A DNA stretch of 64,000 nucleotides, taken from positions 62,001 through 126,000 of the forward strand of contig NZ_JABUYL010000001.1 in assembly GCF_014897315.1 (NCBI RefSeq), read 5' to 3'. This DNA comes from Proteus sp. FME41 (GTDB lineage Bacteria; Pseudomonadota; Gammaproteobacteria; Enterobacterales; Enterobacteriaceae). Made by a program: the position numbers and the translations under genes. This document shows, in pieces, positions 20,660 through 30,670 of the stretch (position 1 is the first letter of the stretch; each line of letters starts with the position of its first letter). Under the pieces are notes generated by a model. That model searched no databases and was not told where the DNA came from. It saw nothing but the letters and a program-made list of their open reading frames with translations.

Positions 20660-20688
20660 TTGACGTGTTAATGAAAACACAATAATGC
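20660..20688 (+). promoter_or_regulatory. Promoter upstream of rpsA
   Basis: TTGACG (20660-20665) and TAATGC (20683-20688) are separated by 17 bp, followed by a GC-containing discriminator (CCGATGACC). This would give a leader of about 95 bases before rpsA. Confidence 0.65.
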
Positions 20689-20789
20689 CCGATGACCTTG
20701 TCACAAAGGATGTAACGAGGTATGTGAAACAACCCCATTCGGCCGGATGCTAAATGGACGTTAATTAAATTTACTTGAAGATCATTAAC

Positions 20790-22463
20790 ATGACAGAATC
20801 TTTTGCTCAACTCTTTGAAGAATCCCTAAAAACAATCGAAACTCGTCCTGGCGCTATCGTTCGCGGCGTTGTAGTTGCTATCGATAAAGACGTTGTTCTG
20901 GTTGATGCAGGTCTGAAATCAGAATCTGCTATTCCTGTAGAACAATTCAAAAACGCTCAAGGCGAATTAGAAATCCAAGTGGGCGACGAAATTGATGTTG
21001 CTCTGGACGCGGTTGAAGATGGCTTCGGTGAAACCGTTCTGTCTCGTGAGAAAGCAAAACGTCACGAAGCGTGGCTGATGCTGGAAAAAGCTTACGAAGA
21101 AAACGAAACTGTTGTTGGTATCATCAACGGTAAAGTTAAAGGTGGTTTCACTGTTGAACTGAATGGCATTCGTGCGTTCTTACCAGGTTCACTGGTAGAC
21201 GTTCGCCCAGTTCGCGATACAACTCATCTGGAAAACAAAGAGCTTGAGTTCAAAGTCATCAAATTAGACCAAAAACGTAATAACGTTGTTGTGTCTCGTC
21301 GTGCGGTTATCGAATCTGAAAACAGCGCAGAACGCGATCAGTTATTAGAAAATCTGCAAGAAGGCATGGAAGTTAAAGGTATCGTTAAGAACCTTACTGA
21401 CTACGGTGCATTCGTTGATCTGGGCGGTGTTGACGGCTTACTGCACATCACTGACATGGCTTGGAAACGTGTTAAACACCCAAGCGAAATTGTCAATGTT
21501 GGCGACGAAATCACTGTTAAAGTCCTGAAATTCGACCGTGAACGTACTCGCGTATCATTAGGTCTGAAACAACTGGGCGAAGATCCATGGGTAGCTATCG
21601 CTAAACGTTATCCAGAAAGTACTAGACTGACTGGTCGTGTAACTAACCTGACTGATTACGGCTGCTTCGTAGAAATCGAAGAAGGCGTTGAAGGTCTGGT
21701 ACACGTTTCTGAAATGGATTGGACTAACAAAAACATTCACCCATCTAAAGTTGTTAACGTTGGTGATGTTGTTGAAGTTATGGTTCTTGACATCGATGAA
21801 GAACGTCGCCGTATTTCACTGGGTCTGAAACAATGCAAATCTAACCCATGGCAGCAGTTTGCAGAAACTCACAACAAGAACGACCGTGTTGAAGGTAAAA
21901 TCAAGTCTATCACTGACTTCGGTATCTTCATCGGTTTAGACGGCGGTATCGACGGTCTGGTTCATTTATCTGACATTTCTTGGAATGTTGCAGGTGAAGA
22001 AGCCGTTCGTGAATACAAAAAAGGCGACGAAATCGCTGCTGTAGTTCTGCAAGTTGATGCTGAACGTGAACGTATCTCACTGGGCGTTAAACAATTATCA
22101 GAAGATCCATTCAATAATTACCTGTCTGCTCACAAAAAAGGTGCTATTGTTTCTGGTAAAGTAACTGCTGTTGACGCTAAAGGCGCAACTGTAGAATTAG
22201 CTGACGGTGTTGAAGGTTACCTGCGTGCTTCAGAAGCTTCACGTGACCGTATTGAAGATGCAACTCTGGTTCTGAATGTTGGCGAAGCTGTAGAAGCTAA
22301 ATATACTGGCGTTGACCGTAAAAACCGCGTTATCAACTTATCTGTTCGTGCTAAGGACGAAGCAGACGAGAAAGACGCTATCGCTTCTGTAAACAATAAA
22401 GAAGAAGTTGGTTTTTCAAACAACGCTATGGCTGAAGCTTTCAAAGCAGCTAAAGGCGAATAA
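20790..22463 (+). CDS. rpsA: 30S ribosomal protein S1
   Basis: RNA-binding ribosomal protein that unfolds and delivers mRNA to the 30S subunit. The 557-residue protein contains six S1 OB-fold repeats, seen as recurring blocks such as [24 protein letters not shown] and [28 protein letters not shown] 20790 ([13 protein letters not shown]) is chosen as in E. coli; the in-frame TTG at 20775 adds only KIIN. Only a weak GAAG ribosome site precedes it, as in E. coli rpsA, where S1 binds its own leader and represses translation. Codon use is strongly GC-shifted (high expression). Confidence 0.98.
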   Translation: MTESFAQLFEESLKTIETRPGAIVRGVVVAIDKDVVLVDAGLKSESAIPVEQFKNAQGELEIQVGDEIDVALDAVEDGFGETVLSREKAKRHEAWLMLEKAYEENETVVGIINGKVKGGFTVELNGIRAFLPGSLVDVRPVRDTTHLENKELEFKVIKLDQKRNNVVVSRRAVIESENSAERDQLLENLQEGMEVKGIVKNLTDYGAFVDLGGVDGLLHITDMAWKRVKHPSEIVNVGDEITVKVLKFDRERTRVSLGLKQLGEDPWVAIAKRYPESTRLTGRVTNLTDYGCFVEIEEGVEGLVHVSEMDWTNKNIHPSKVVNVGDVVEVMVLDIDEERRRISLGLKQCKSNPWQQFAETHNKNDRVEGKIKSITDFGIFIGLDGGIDGLVHLSDISWNVAGEEAVREYKKGDEIAAVVLQVDAERERISLGVKQLSEDPFNNYLSAHKKGAIVSGKVTAVDAKGATVELADGVEGYLRASEASRDRIEDATLVLNVGEAVEAKYTGVDRKNRVINLSVRAKDEADEKDAIASVNNKEEVGFSNNAMAEAFKAAKGE

Positions 22464-22481
22464 TTTAAGTTATTAACGGAA

Positions 22482-22500
22482 GGCAACGTTAAACGTTGCC
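22482..22500 (+). terminator. Hairpin between rpsA and ihfB
   Basis: GGCAACGTT/AACGTTGCC inverted repeat followed by TATTTAT. The T run is weak, so it is probably a partial terminator or an RNA processing end. Confidence 0.55.
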
Positions 22501-22527
22501 TATTTATCGGTAGTTTAGGGAGGTAAT

Positions 22528-22815
22528 ATGACCAAGTCTGAGTTAATCGAGAGACTTGCAGGCCTACAATCTCATCTTTCGGCTAAGACGGTTGAAGAAG
22601 CTGTAAAAGAAATGCTTGATCATATGGCTGATACTTTAGCTGATGGTGAGCGTATCGAAGTCCGCGGATTCGGCAGTTTTTCTCTACACTACCGTGCGCC
22701 GCGTACGGGTCGTAACCCGAAGACTGGTGATAAAGTAGACCTGGAAGGTAAATACGTTCCACACTTTAAGCCAGGCAAAGAGTTGCGTGACCGCGTAAAT
22801 ATTTACACGGAATAA
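22528..22815 (+). CDS. ihfB: Integration host factor beta subunit
   Basis: DNA-bending nucleoid protein that pairs with IhfA. The 95-residue sequence has the HU/IHF signature [21 protein letters not shown], including the proline-tipped beta arm, and starts [14 protein letters not shown] like other IHF-beta proteins. An AGGGAGG ribosome site lies just before the ATG. A strong terminator follows at 22856-22884. Confidence 0.97.
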   Translation: MTKSELIERLAGLQSHLSAKTVEEAVKEMLDHMADTLADGERIEVRGFGSFSLHYRAPRTGRNPKTGDKVDLEGKYVPHFKPGKELRDRVNIYTE

Positions 22816-22855
22816 TAACTCCTGTCGAAATGGCACGATGTTAGTTAACTTTCTC

Positions 22856-22884
22856 AAAAACGACACTTAGGTGTCGTTTTTTTA
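22856..22884 (+). terminator. Terminator of ihfB
   Basis: AAAAACGACAC and GTGTCGTTTTTTT form an 11-bp stem with a short TTAG loop and a T run. Confidence 0.92.
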
Positions 22885-23230
22885 TTCTTTTTTATTCATA
22901 TTTATTATCTTTTATTAATTCTGTATTATTCCTTTCTGGTTCTCGCCTTTAATTCCTTCTTTCATTTTATGAAATCTCTGTTACTCAAGTTATCCTCTTT
23001 CTTACTTTTTCTTGTATTACTTTATTGTAGTTTAATTTTAATTTCTCGATTTAATCACCATTCTCACTAAATTGTTTTAGTTTTTTCGAGCACCTTCTCA
23101 AAAGATAGTGTATATGACAAAACGGCTTTTCTTTTTTATAAAGAGGCTCTAAAAAACAGCCTTAATAGCTATCTTTAGTTTTATTATAATCTCATGATAT
23201 ATAAAGAAATTATTTGAGGTGGAAATAGGA
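22885..23230. other. Intergenic region before comEC
   Basis: About 345 bases, very T/A rich. Its 3' end carries the comEC ribosome site GAGGTGG. I see no gene or clear operator in it. Confidence 0.5.
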
Positions 23231-25603
23231 ATGATGATTTTATTGGAGAAGATAATAAGTGCTTTTCAGCTGAGAATATTGCTAATAAAACAGCACTGCT
23301 TTCATTCAACATACTTTCAACGATTGTATTTTACGACGCTGACTTTAGATCATATTACTTTAGCTATAATATTAGGGTGTTTGCCTTTATTAATGCAACA
23401 TACACTTTTTAGTCAAATTACTTATTATATTGTCATTACTATCGCAATAATTTTATTGCTAATACCTTTCTCTTTAATTCGTTTTTTAGCATTATTTTTA
23501 TTTTTCTGGGTTTATTCAAATCTTGCTGCACAATCGTTAATGGCGAGAACAACACAGCTTGTTGATAATATTGCGACATTTGAAACTCCTATTATTGAAT
23601 ATCGTGAATTATCAGATGGTAGTCTGATTGTTAAAATTCCTATACCTAAAGAACATGTATTTTCTTCCACTATTTACGCTAGTGTATATTGGCGAAACCC
23701 GCCTAATAATGTCGCAATAGGACAATATTGGAAATTTAAAATTCAATTTAGAGCTGTTCACAGCTATTTAAATGAAGGTGGGTTTGATAGTCAAAAATAT
23801 GCAGCTTCAATGAAAGAAACATTAGCAGGAAAAGTGATGCTAGCTACATTTGTTCATGCTGATATTCCGTTACGTACTCAGTTTATTCATACAGTTTCAC
23901 CCTATTGGCAAACCGCTAAAAATAAAGGTGAAATTATTGCTTTAGTTTTAGGTGATAAACGACAAATAGATCCAGAAAGAAAAGAACTTTATATGAAAAC
24001 AGGAGTTGCGCATCTTATTGTTATCTCCGGCTTACATATAGGTTTAGCTGCATTTGTAGGGTGGGTTATTGCAAGAGGAATTCAGTTTTTTTTCCCCTTA
24101 AAATGGATAAATACACAATTTCCACTGATTATTGCTTGGGGATGTGGTGTTTTTTATGCGGCATTATCGGGTTGGGGAATACCAGCAACAAGGGCCGTTA
24201 TTGGGTTAAGTGTTTGGGTGATACTACATTGGGGGAGTCGATTATTCCTTCCTTGGCAGTGGGCACTTTGGAGTGCAGCCCTTATTCTTATTATTGAACC
24301 TCTTTCAATTCTTTCAGCCAGTTTTTGGCTTTCATTTTCAGCTGTATTTGCCATTATTTTTTGGTATTGGATGTGTCCATTAAAATCAAAATATAATTAC
24401 CAAAAGCGTTGGTTTATTCTGAGGCTAATGCACTTACAATTTGGCTTATTAATTATTTTATTACCTTTTCAGTTTTATTTATTTGGTGGCGCTAATTTTT
24501 TTAGTTTAATCGTTAATTTATGGGCAGTTCCCATTATTTCCTTTATTACTGTTCCCTTGATAATGTTAGGATTATTGACATCATTCTTTTCATTTTCACA
24601 GCCATTGCTTTGGCACTGGGTTGATCTTTCTATCAATTTTGCTTTTTGGTGTGCTCCTGTATTTTTACCCTATTGGCAAAATAGTGGTAGGCTTTCCTTT
24701 TTAGTCGCGTTTTTGGGTATTGGAATAATTTTAGTGATACGAATGTCATGGTGGCGTCACCATTTTATTTTGCTAATCACTATTGTGACTATTTTTTATT
24801 GTGAATGTACTGCTTCCACACGTTATCAATGGCGTATATCAATGCTAGATGTAGGGCATGGTTTGGCTATTATTATTGAAAAAGAGGGGGAGGCTGTCAT
24901 TTATGATACTGGGATCCGTTGGAAAAGCGGTGGTTCAATTGCGAAGAGTGTGATTATCCCTTATTTAAAGTATCATCGGCTTAATCCTGTGGCTTTGATC
25001 ATTAGTCACGATCATCTTGATCATACCGGCGGAATGGATGATCTATTTATGACTTATCCTAATTTAACGTTGCGCAGTAGTTTTGATTCACCCACGCATT
25101 TACCGTGTGTACAAGGAGTATCATGGCAATGGAAAGGACTTAATTTCGATGCAATATGGCCACTGAATACCTCACGCTCTCCAAAAAACAATCAGTCTTG
25201 TGTTATTAATGTTAGTGATGGTAAACAGAATATTTTATTAACGGGCGACATAGAAAAAGAAGCCGAATCTCAATTAGTCAGGCTGGAAAAATCACAATTA
25301 AAAGCGGATATCTTGCAAGTTCCGCATCATGGTAGTCAAACATCGTCAACATTAGCGTTTATTCAAGCAGTATCACCAAAATTTGCTTTAGTTTCTGTGG
25401 CTCGTTATAGCCCTTGGCATTTACCTTCTGATAAAGTACATCACCGTTATAAAAAAGAAGCCATTAATTGGCTAACAACCCCTATTAGTGGGCAGATTTC
25501 TATCGAGTTTAATCACGATAATATTGATGTATTTACCTATAGACGAGATATTTTACCTCGTTGGTATCATCAGTGGTTTGGTGTTTTGACGTTTCCCGAG
25601 TAG
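23231..25603 (+). CDS. comEC: ComEC/Rec2-family DNA internalisation channel
   Basis: Inner-membrane channel of the natural-transformation family (YcaI in E. coli). It has an N-terminal membrane/OB region, then the competence domain with many helices (for example GVAHLIVISGLHIGLAA). The C-terminal metallo-beta-lactamase-like domain has an intact metal motif ISHDHLDHTGGMDD, then LTGDIEKEAE and LQVPHHGS. From ATG 23231 it has 790 residues, slightly longer than E. coli YcaI. GTG 23219 would add four residues, but it overlaps the GAGGTGG ribosome site. The next gene, msbA, follows within 36 bases. Confidence 0.9.
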   Translation: MMILLEKIISAFQLRILLIKQHCFHSTYFQRLYFTTLTLDHITLAIILGCLPLLMQHTLFSQITYYIVITIAIILLLIPFSLIRFLALFLFFWVYSNLAAQSLMARTTQLVDNIATFETPIIEYRELSDGSLIVKIPIPKEHVFSSTIYASVYWRNPPNNVAIGQYWKFKIQFRAVHSYLNEGGFDSQKYAASMKETLAGKVMLATFVHADIPLRTQFIHTVSPYWQTAKNKGEIIALVLGDKRQIDPERKELYMKTGVAHLIVISGLHIGLAAFVGWVIARGIQFFFPLKWINTQFPLIIAWGCGVFYAALSGWGIPATRAVIGLSVWVILHWGSRLFLPWQWALWSAALILIIEPLSILSASFWLSFSAVFAIIFWYWMCPLKSKYNYQKRWFILRLMHLQFGLLIILLPFQFYLFGGANFFSLIVNLWAVPIISFITVPLIMLGLLTSFFSFSQPLLWHWVDLSINFAFWCAPVFLPYWQNSGRLSFLVAFLGIGIILVIRMSWWRHHFILLITIVTIFYCECTASTRYQWRISMLDVGHGLAIIIEKEGEAVIYDTGIRWKSGGSIAKSVIIPYLKYHRLNPVALIISHDHLDHTGGMDDLFMTYPNLTLRSSFDSPTHLPCVQGVSWQWKGLNFDAIWPLNTSRSPKNNQSCVINVSDGKQNILLTGDIEKEAESQLVRLEKSQLKADILQVPHHGSQTSSTLAFIQAVSPKFALVSVARYSPWHLPSDKVHHRYKKEAINWLTTPISGQISIEFNHDNIDVFTYRRDILPRWYHQWFGVLTFPE

Positions 25604-25639
25604 AATGACCGGCTAATTATTAAAAGTTTGGTAATATAT

Positions 25640-27385
25640 ATGAATGATATAGACCTATCAACGTGGCAAACATTTCGACGCTTATGGCCGATGATTCGGA
25701 TTTTCAAAGCAGGTTTGATCACAGCAGCAATTGCATTAATCATCAATGCGGGTGTAGATGCATTTATGATTTCTTTATTAAAGCCACTTCTCGATGAAGG
25801 TTTTGGTAAAGCAAGTAATGACGTATTAAAATGGATGCCTATTGCTGTTATTGGACTGATAGTTCTGCGCGGTATATCTAACTTTATTTCAAGTTACTGC
25901 CTTTCTTGGGTATCTGGAAAAGTTGTAATGAATATGCGTCGTCGGTTGTTTTCTCATATTATGGGAATGCCGGTGAGCTTTTTTGATCAGCAATCAACAG
26001 GAACTTTGCTTTCTCGTATCACTTATGATTCAGAGCAAGTTGCTTCATCTTCATCAGGTGCATTAATTACTGTTGTCCGTGAAGGTGCTTATATCATCGG
26101 GCTATTTGCATTGATGTTCTATTATAGTTGGCAATTGTCACTTATCTTGATTGTGATTGCACCTGTTGTTGCTATTGTCATCCGAGTGGTATCGACTCGT
26201 TTTAGAACGATCAGTAAACGTATTCAAAACAGCATGGGACAAGTCACAACGAGTGCTGAACAAATGCTGAAAGGGCATAAAGAAGTTTTAATTTTTAATG
26301 GTCAAGAAGTTGAAAATAAACGTTTTAATCATGTGAGTAACCATATTCGCCGCCAAGGTATGCGTATGGTTGTTGCATCATCAATTTCAGATCCTATTAT
26401 TCAATTAATTGCTTCATTTGCATTAGCTTTTGTTCTTTATGCTGCAAGTTTTCCTGAAATTATGGAAACACTTACCGCAGGAACAATTACGGTCGTTTTC
26501 TCCTCAATGGTGGCATTAATGCGTCCATTGAAATCTCTGACAAATGTGAATGCTCAATTTCAACGAGGTATGGCTGCGTGTCAGACTTTATTTGCTATCC
26601 TCGATATGGAGCAAGAAAAAGACACTGGTAAGTTAGAGCTGAAAAAACCAACGGGTGATATTGAATTTCGTAATGTAACTTTCCAATATGTGACAAAAGA
26701 TACACCTGCCTTGAAAAATATGTCATTTACTATTCCAGCAGGGAAAACAGTTGCTTTGGTTGGACGTTCAGGCTCAGGTAAATCGACTATTGCTAACTTA
26801 ATTACCCGCTTCTATGATATCAATGAAGGGCAAATATTGATTAATGGTCATGATATTCGTGACTACACATTGAAATCTTTACGGAACCAAGTGGCGCTAG
26901 TTTCACAAAATGTTCATTTATTCAATGAAACAGTAGCAAACAATATTGTTTATGCCTGTGAAGACCAATATAGCCGTGAGGATATCGAGAAAGCAGCGAA
27001 AATGGCACATGCCATGGACTTTATCAATAAAATGGATAAAGGCCTAGATACCGAAATTGGCGAAAATGGTGTTTTGCTTTCGGGTGGACAACGTCAACGT
27101 ATCGCGATAGCAAGGGCGTTACTACGTGATTCACCGATCCTTATCCTTGATGAAGCCACATCAGCACTGGATACAGAATCAGAGCGCGCGATCCAATCTG
27201 CACTGGATGAACTACAGAAAAATAGAACCTCTTTAGTGATAGCCCACCGCTTATCTACCATTGAAAAAGCGGATGAAATATTAGTTATTGAAGATGGTGA
27301 AATTGTTGAACGTGGCGCACACCTTGATTTGATTGAGCAACAAGGTGTTTATGCACAACTTCACAGGATGCAATTTGGTAAATGA
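25640..27385 (+). CDS. msbA: Lipid A export ATP-binding/permease protein MsbA
   Basis: Homodimeric ABC exporter that flips core-lipid A across the inner membrane. It has six N-terminal transmembrane helices (residues about 25-320), then the nucleotide-binding domain with Walker [10 protein letters not shown], signature LSGGQRQR and Walker [16 protein letters not shown] 25640 ([19 protein letters not shown]) gives 581 residues, as in E. coli; the TTG at 25628 is rejected as lacking similarity. Its stop overlaps the lpxK start by 4 bases (ATGA), so the two are translationally coupled. Confidence 0.96.
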   Translation: MNDIDLSTWQTFRRLWPMIRIFKAGLITAAIALIINAGVDAFMISLLKPLLDEGFGKASNDVLKWMPIAVIGLIVLRGISNFISSYCLSWVSGKVVMNMRRRLFSHIMGMPVSFFDQQSTGTLLSRITYDSEQVASSSSGALITVVREGAYIIGLFALMFYYSWQLSLILIVIAPVVAIVIRVVSTRFRTISKRIQNSMGQVTTSAEQMLKGHKEVLIFNGQEVENKRFNHVSNHIRRQGMRMVVASSISDPIIQLIASFALAFVLYAASFPEIMETLTAGTITVVFSSMVALMRPLKSLTNVNAQFQRGMAACQTLFAILDMEQEKDTGKLELKKPTGDIEFRNVTFQYVTKDTPALKNMSFTIPAGKTVALVGRSGSGKSTIANLITRFYDINEGQILINGHDIRDYTLKSLRNQVALVSQNVHLFNETVANNIVYACEDQYSREDIEKAAKMAHAMDFINKMDKGLDTEIGENGVLLSGGQRQRIAIARALLRDSPILILDEATSALDTESERAIQSALDELQKNRTSLVIAHRLSTIEKADEILVIEDGEIVERGAHLDLIEQQGVYAQLHRMQFGK

Positions 27386-28371
27386 TTGAACGGATTTGGT
27401 CTGGTAAATCTTGGTTTTATCTTCTATTGCTGCCATTTTCATGGTTGTATGGCGCTATTACTGTATTTAGGCGCTTTGCTTATCAAAAAGGTGGATTGGC
27501 ATCATGGAAAGCCCCTGTCCCCGTCGTTGTTGTGGGGAATTTAACAGCGGGTGGTAATGGTAAAACACCTGTTGTTATATGGCTTGTTGAGCAATTAATT
27601 CAGCAGGGGTTTAAACCTGGGGTTGTATCTCGCGGTTATGGTGGGAAATCAGACCATTATCCATTGCTCTTAACATCAGAAACAACACCCGCGATGGCGG
27701 GTGATGAACCTGTGTTAATTTATCATCGAACAGGTGCACCTGTTGCCGTTGCACCTAATCGACGAGAGGCAGTAAAAGCTTTATTAGCGCAGTATAATCT
27801 TGATGTGATCATCACGGATGATGGTTTACAGCACTATGCACTACAACGAGACTATGAAATAGTTGTTATCGACGGACAACGACGATTTGGCAATGGTTGG
27901 TGGTTGCCCGCTGGCCCTATGCGTGAACGAGCCGGGCGCTTACATTCTGTTGATGCAATTATTGTTAACGGTGGATTAAGCCAAGGCAATGAGATAGCGA
28001 TGGTTTTAAAAGGGGATATCATTGTTAACCTTAAGACAGGTGAAAAGAAACCGGTTCAACAAATCGATAAAGCGGTTGCAATAGCTGGTATCGGACATCC
28101 TCCTCGTTTTTTTAATTCTTTGCAGGAAAAAGGCATTGAATTAATAGCCACCAAAGCATTTAGTGACCATAGCGATTATAGCGCACAAGAATTGCAAGAT
28201 TTAACACCTCACCAAGAAGCGCTAATTATGACAGAAAAAGATGCTGTTAAATGTCGGCATTTTGCACAGGAAAACTGGTGGTATTTACCAGTAAGTGCAG
28301 AGTTAAATAACCAATCTGTGCTAAAACAAGTCAGTAATTTAATTTACGGCTCGAAAAAAACTTGTATCTGA
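27382..28371 (+). CDS. lpxK: Tetraacyldisaccharide 4'-kinase LpxK
   Basis: Phosphorylates the 4' position of the lipid A disaccharide at the cytoplasmic face of the inner membrane. The Walker A is [14 protein letters not shown], preceded by a single N-terminal membrane-interacting helix ([15 protein letters not shown]). The Walker B-like DDGLQHYAL and the [16 protein letters not shown] motif are typical. At 329 residues it is of normal length. It overlaps msbA by 4 bases. Confidence 0.96.
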   Translation: MIERIWSGKSWFYLLLLPFSWLYGAITVFRRFAYQKGGLASWKAPVPVVVVGNLTAGGNGKTPVVIWLVEQLIQQGFKPGVVSRGYGGKSDHYPLLLTSETTPAMAGDEPVLIYHRTGAPVAVAPNRREAVKALLAQYNLDVIITDDGLQHYALQRDYEIVVIDGQRRFGNGWWLPAGPMRERAGRLHSVDAIIVNGGLSQGNEIAMVLKGDIIVNLKTGEKKPVQQIDKAVAIAGIGHPPRFFNSLQEKGIELIATKAFSDHSDYSAQELQDLTPHQEALIMTEKDAVKCRHFAQENWWYLPVSAELNNQSVLKQVSNLIYGSKKTCI

Positions 28372-28566
28372 TCTGAAACAATGATATTTATAGTGGAAAT
28401 CAGGATAGTGTTACATAAAAGATTACCTACCCACAGTCACATATCGCTTTTGTCGTAGTTCAATTTAACTCGCAAAATACCCTATCTACTCAAAAGCCTT
28501 GTGTAGAGATTTGTGGATCTTTGATGTAGGACGTAATATTTTTTTGCTGTGAATGTAATAGGTTTT

Positions 28567-28648
28567 GTGCACAATAGAAGGTAGAAACTATTTTAAATAG
28601 TGACTATTAATCGTTATATTCGGTTATCTAATTTATAGGTGCACAATA
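28567..28648. repeat. Two direct copies of GTGCACAATA
   Basis: Copies at 28567-28576 and 28639-28648. The first sits in the 10-bp palindrome TTGTGCACAA. Possibly a paired operator upstream of the cold-shock-like gene; the binder is unknown. Confidence 0.4.
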
Positions 28649-28840
28649 AGATGCTTTTCTCATGTCATCTTTTTGTCATGAACATGCTGTAAATATTTAT
28701 TGAGCCTATAGATATTCATTAAGCTTAGCTATCACGGTTTTGAACATTTATATTGAATAATAAAATGCACTACTTAAATTAATGTGTTCAGAATTTAATT
28801 GGGATTTTATATAAGAAGACTTAATAAAAAGTAGGATGCA

Positions 28841-28869
28841 TTTGTATAGAAAAATAAAAACTATACAAA
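28841..28869 (+). promoter_or_regulatory. Stem-loop next to the ribosome site of the cold-shock-like gene
   Basis: TTTGTATAG and CTATACAAA form a perfect 9-bp stem with an all A/T 11-base loop. The SD sequence AAAGGAG begins 4 bases downstream. There is no T run, so it looks like a 5'-UTR element rather than a terminator. Confidence 0.5.
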
Positions 28870-28891
28870 GAACAAAAGGAGTTTATCTATC

Positions 28892-29107
28892 ATGACATTA
28901 CAATTAAGAATGGGTCGCGTAAAATGGTTCGACAATAACAAAGGTTATGGTCTTATTGTTGCAAGAGATATTGAACAAGAAGTTTATGTCAATAAAAAAG
29001 CGATTGCCAATACAAAAAATAAAGCATTAACAGAAGGTCAACACGTTGAATTTTCTGTTATCAGAACAGCAGCAGGTCTAGAAGCTGCTGATGTTATAGG
29101 GTTTTAA
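28892..29107 (+). CDS. Divergent cold-shock-domain protein
   Basis: A 71-residue single cold-shock domain: MGRVKWFDNNKGYGLIVARD... is the CSD fold, which normally binds single-stranded RNA or DNA. RNP-1 reads KGYGLI instead of KGFGFI, and RNP-2 reads VYVNK instead of VFVHF. Several stacking aromatics and the histidine are thus replaced, which should alter nucleic-acid binding. The AAAGGAG ribosome site is strong and a long leader is possible. It sits between lpxK and ycaR, where E. coli has ycaQ, so it is a lineage-specific insertion or replacement. Whether it is cold-induced cannot be told here. Confidence 0.85.
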   Translation: MTLQLRMGRVKWFDNNKGYGLIVARDIEQEVYVNKKAIANTKNKALTEGQHVEFSVIRTAAGLEAADVIGF

Positions 29108-29133
29108 ATAAAATTTAGCCTTGTTAGTACAGA

Positions 29134-29172
29134 TAAAACGATAATTTAACCTTGAGCTTAAATTATCGTTTA
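29134..29172 (+). terminator. Terminator after the cold-shock-like gene
   Basis: AAACGATAATTTAA and TTAAATTATCGTTT pair over 14 bp with an 8-base loop. The A/T-rich ends make it likely to act in both directions. Confidence 0.7.
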
Positions 29173-29519
29173 TGCTTATTTAGGGTGGGATAAAGATAAA
29201 ATGTTTATCATCACGCTCAGTAAGTAATATAAAAGGGTCGCTACGTTAATTAGAATGCAATAAAGATAATAAAAAGGTTAAATTATTATCAATAAAAGCG
29301 GAATGTAATTCTTTATTAATAATGTTGCAGACTCAACGATAAAAAGCCACATTAATGTGGCTTTTTTGTTGCTTATAGTAAAAGAGAAAATAATAAATTT
29401 ATTAATTGCTAAAATAATTTCTGAATTATGACTAAACGAGCGGCTTTGAGTATTAACGCTGATCCTTCCTTATGATATCCTTTTGCCATATAAAATGATT
29501 AACCCTTGAGAGGGACAAA
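29173..29519. other. Intergenic region with an orphan terminator
   Basis: No gene of reasonable length is visible. A strong terminator at 29341-29367 lies about 170 bases after the previous terminator, with no gene to serve between them. The ycaR promoter should lie in the last 150 bases. Confidence 0.5.
29341..29367 (+). terminator. Orphan Rho-independent terminator
   Basis: AAAAAGCCACATT and AATGTGGCTTTTTTG form a strong stem with a T run. No annotated gene ends within 170 bases upstream on either strand. Confidence 0.8.
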
Positions 29520-29699
29520 ATGGATCACCGCTTACTTGAAATTATTGCTTGTCCAGTCTGCCACGGCAAACTTATCTTTGATAAAGAAAACTCAGAGCTT
29601 ATCTGCAAAATTGATCATTTAGCTTATCCTGTTCGTGACAATATCCCCGTTCTTCTGGAGAATGAAGCAAGAGAATTGTCATTAGAAGAGGAAAAGTAA
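29520..29699 (+). CDS. ycaR: Trm112-family small protein YcaR
   Basis: A 59-residue protein ([20 protein letters not shown]...) of the UPF0434/Trm112-like family, with the CPVC zinc-ribbon-like pair at Cys11 and Cys14. The second cysteine pair of full Trm112 is absent, as usual in this bacterial group. A good GAGAGGGA ribosome site precedes it. Its stop lies 4 bases before the kdsB start, the same coupling as in E. coli. The biochemical role is unknown. Confidence 0.92.
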   Translation: MDHRLLEIIACPVCHGKLIFDKENSELICKIDHLAYPVRDNIPVLLENEARELSLEEEK

Positions 29700-29703
29700 C
29701 TTC

Positions 29704-30465
29704 ATGTTCACGGTCATTATCCCTGGTCGATATGCATCGACTCGTTTACCGGGTAAACCCCTCGCGGATATTCATGGTAAACCTATGATTGTTCGTGTGA
29801 TGGAACAGGCTATGCGCTCTGGTGCAAATCGTGTCATTGTTGCAACAGATAACTTAGATGTTGTTGCTGCAGTTGAAAAGGCGGGTGGAGAAGCGTGTAT
29901 GACTCGCGAAGACCACCATTCAGGCACAGAACGTTTAGCTGAGGTCATTGAAAAATATCAATTTGCAGATGATGAGATAATTGTTAACGTACAAGGCGAT
30001 GAACCTCTTATTCCACCTGTGATTATTACTCAAGTTGCTGAAAATTTAGCAAACTGTGGTGCGGGAATGGCAACATTGGCAGTGCCAATTGTTGATTCAA
30101 AAGAAGCTTTTAATCCTAATGCTGTGAAAGTGGTGATGGATGCAAAAGGTTTTGCACTGTATTTTTCTCGTGCAACCATTCCTTGGGAAAGAGACCGTTT
30201 TAATTTATCACATGATGAAATTGGTGAGCATTATCTCCGTCATATTGGCATTTATGCTTATCGTGCAGGCTTTATACGTCGATATATTACTTGGGAACCA
30301 AGCCCATTAGAATCTATTGAAATGTTAGAGCAGCTACGAGTGCTGTGGTATGGCGAAAAAATCCATGTTGCAAAAGCATTAGAAGTTCCTGGTGTGGGGG
30401 TAGATACTCAAGATGATCTTGTCGCAGCAAGAACGGCATATCGCGCACTTAACCAAGAATTCTAA
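29704..30465 (+). CDS. kdsB: 3-deoxy-manno-octulosonate cytidylyltransferase
   Basis: Activates KDO as CMP-KDO for lipopolysaccharide inner-core synthesis. The nucleotidyltransferase motif [19 protein letters not shown] is at residues 5-23, followed by [10 protein letters not shown] and the family's [11 protein letters not shown] and [12 protein letters not shown] motifs. The length is 253 residues. It follows ycaR by 4 bases. Its terminator lies in a 40-bp sequence that is repeated exactly 792 bases downstream. Confidence 0.97.
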   Translation: MFTVIIPGRYASTRLPGKPLADIHGKPMIVRVMEQAMRSGANRVIVATDNLDVVAAVEKAGGEACMTREDHHSGTERLAEVIEKYQFADDEIIVNVQGDEPLIPPVIITQVAENLANCGAGMATLAVPIVDSKEAFNPNAVKVVMDAKGFALYFSRATIPWERDRFNLSHDEIGEHYLRHIGIYAYRAGFIRRYITWEPSPLESIEMLEQLRVLWYGEKIHVAKALEVPGVGVDTQDDLVAARTAYRALNQEF

Positions 30466-30477
30466 TTCTTAATGGTT

Positions 30478-30517
30478 ACAAATAAATTTCAACGGCACTT
30501 AAATTAAGTGCCGTTTT
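30478..30517. repeat. 40-bp direct repeat, left copy (kdsB terminator)
   Basis: Identical to 31270-31309. It starts with ACAAATAAATTTC and contains the terminator stem AACGGCACTTAA/TTAAGTGCCGTT. The two copies bracket the accessory two-gene cassette. Confidence 0.9.
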
Positions 30518-30518
30518 T
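30491..30518 (+). terminator. Terminator of kdsB
   Basis: AACGGCACTTAA and TTAAGTGCCGTT inverted repeat with a T run. Part of the duplicated 40-bp unit. Confidence 0.88.
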
Positions 30519-30670
30519 GTATTTATACAGTCTACATTTTACAGCAATTCTTACCTATTAAGTTAATTAAGCCTATGATAAATAAAGTTTGTCTGAAAAG
30601 TGAGATTCACTATCTGCGGTAAGAATTATTTATGTTAGTGTGTCGTTAGGTTTATTAACTTAGTTTTTAT

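Larger units (their letters stand above)
28372..28891. other. Intergenic region and leader of the cold-shock-like gene
   Basis: About 520 bases. E. coli has ycaQ at this position; no remnant of it is visible. Two copies of GTGCACAATA lie 72 bases apart (28567 and 28639), the first inside the palindrome TTGTGCACAA. A 9-bp stem-loop sits directly before the ribosome site of the next gene. Confidence 0.6.
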
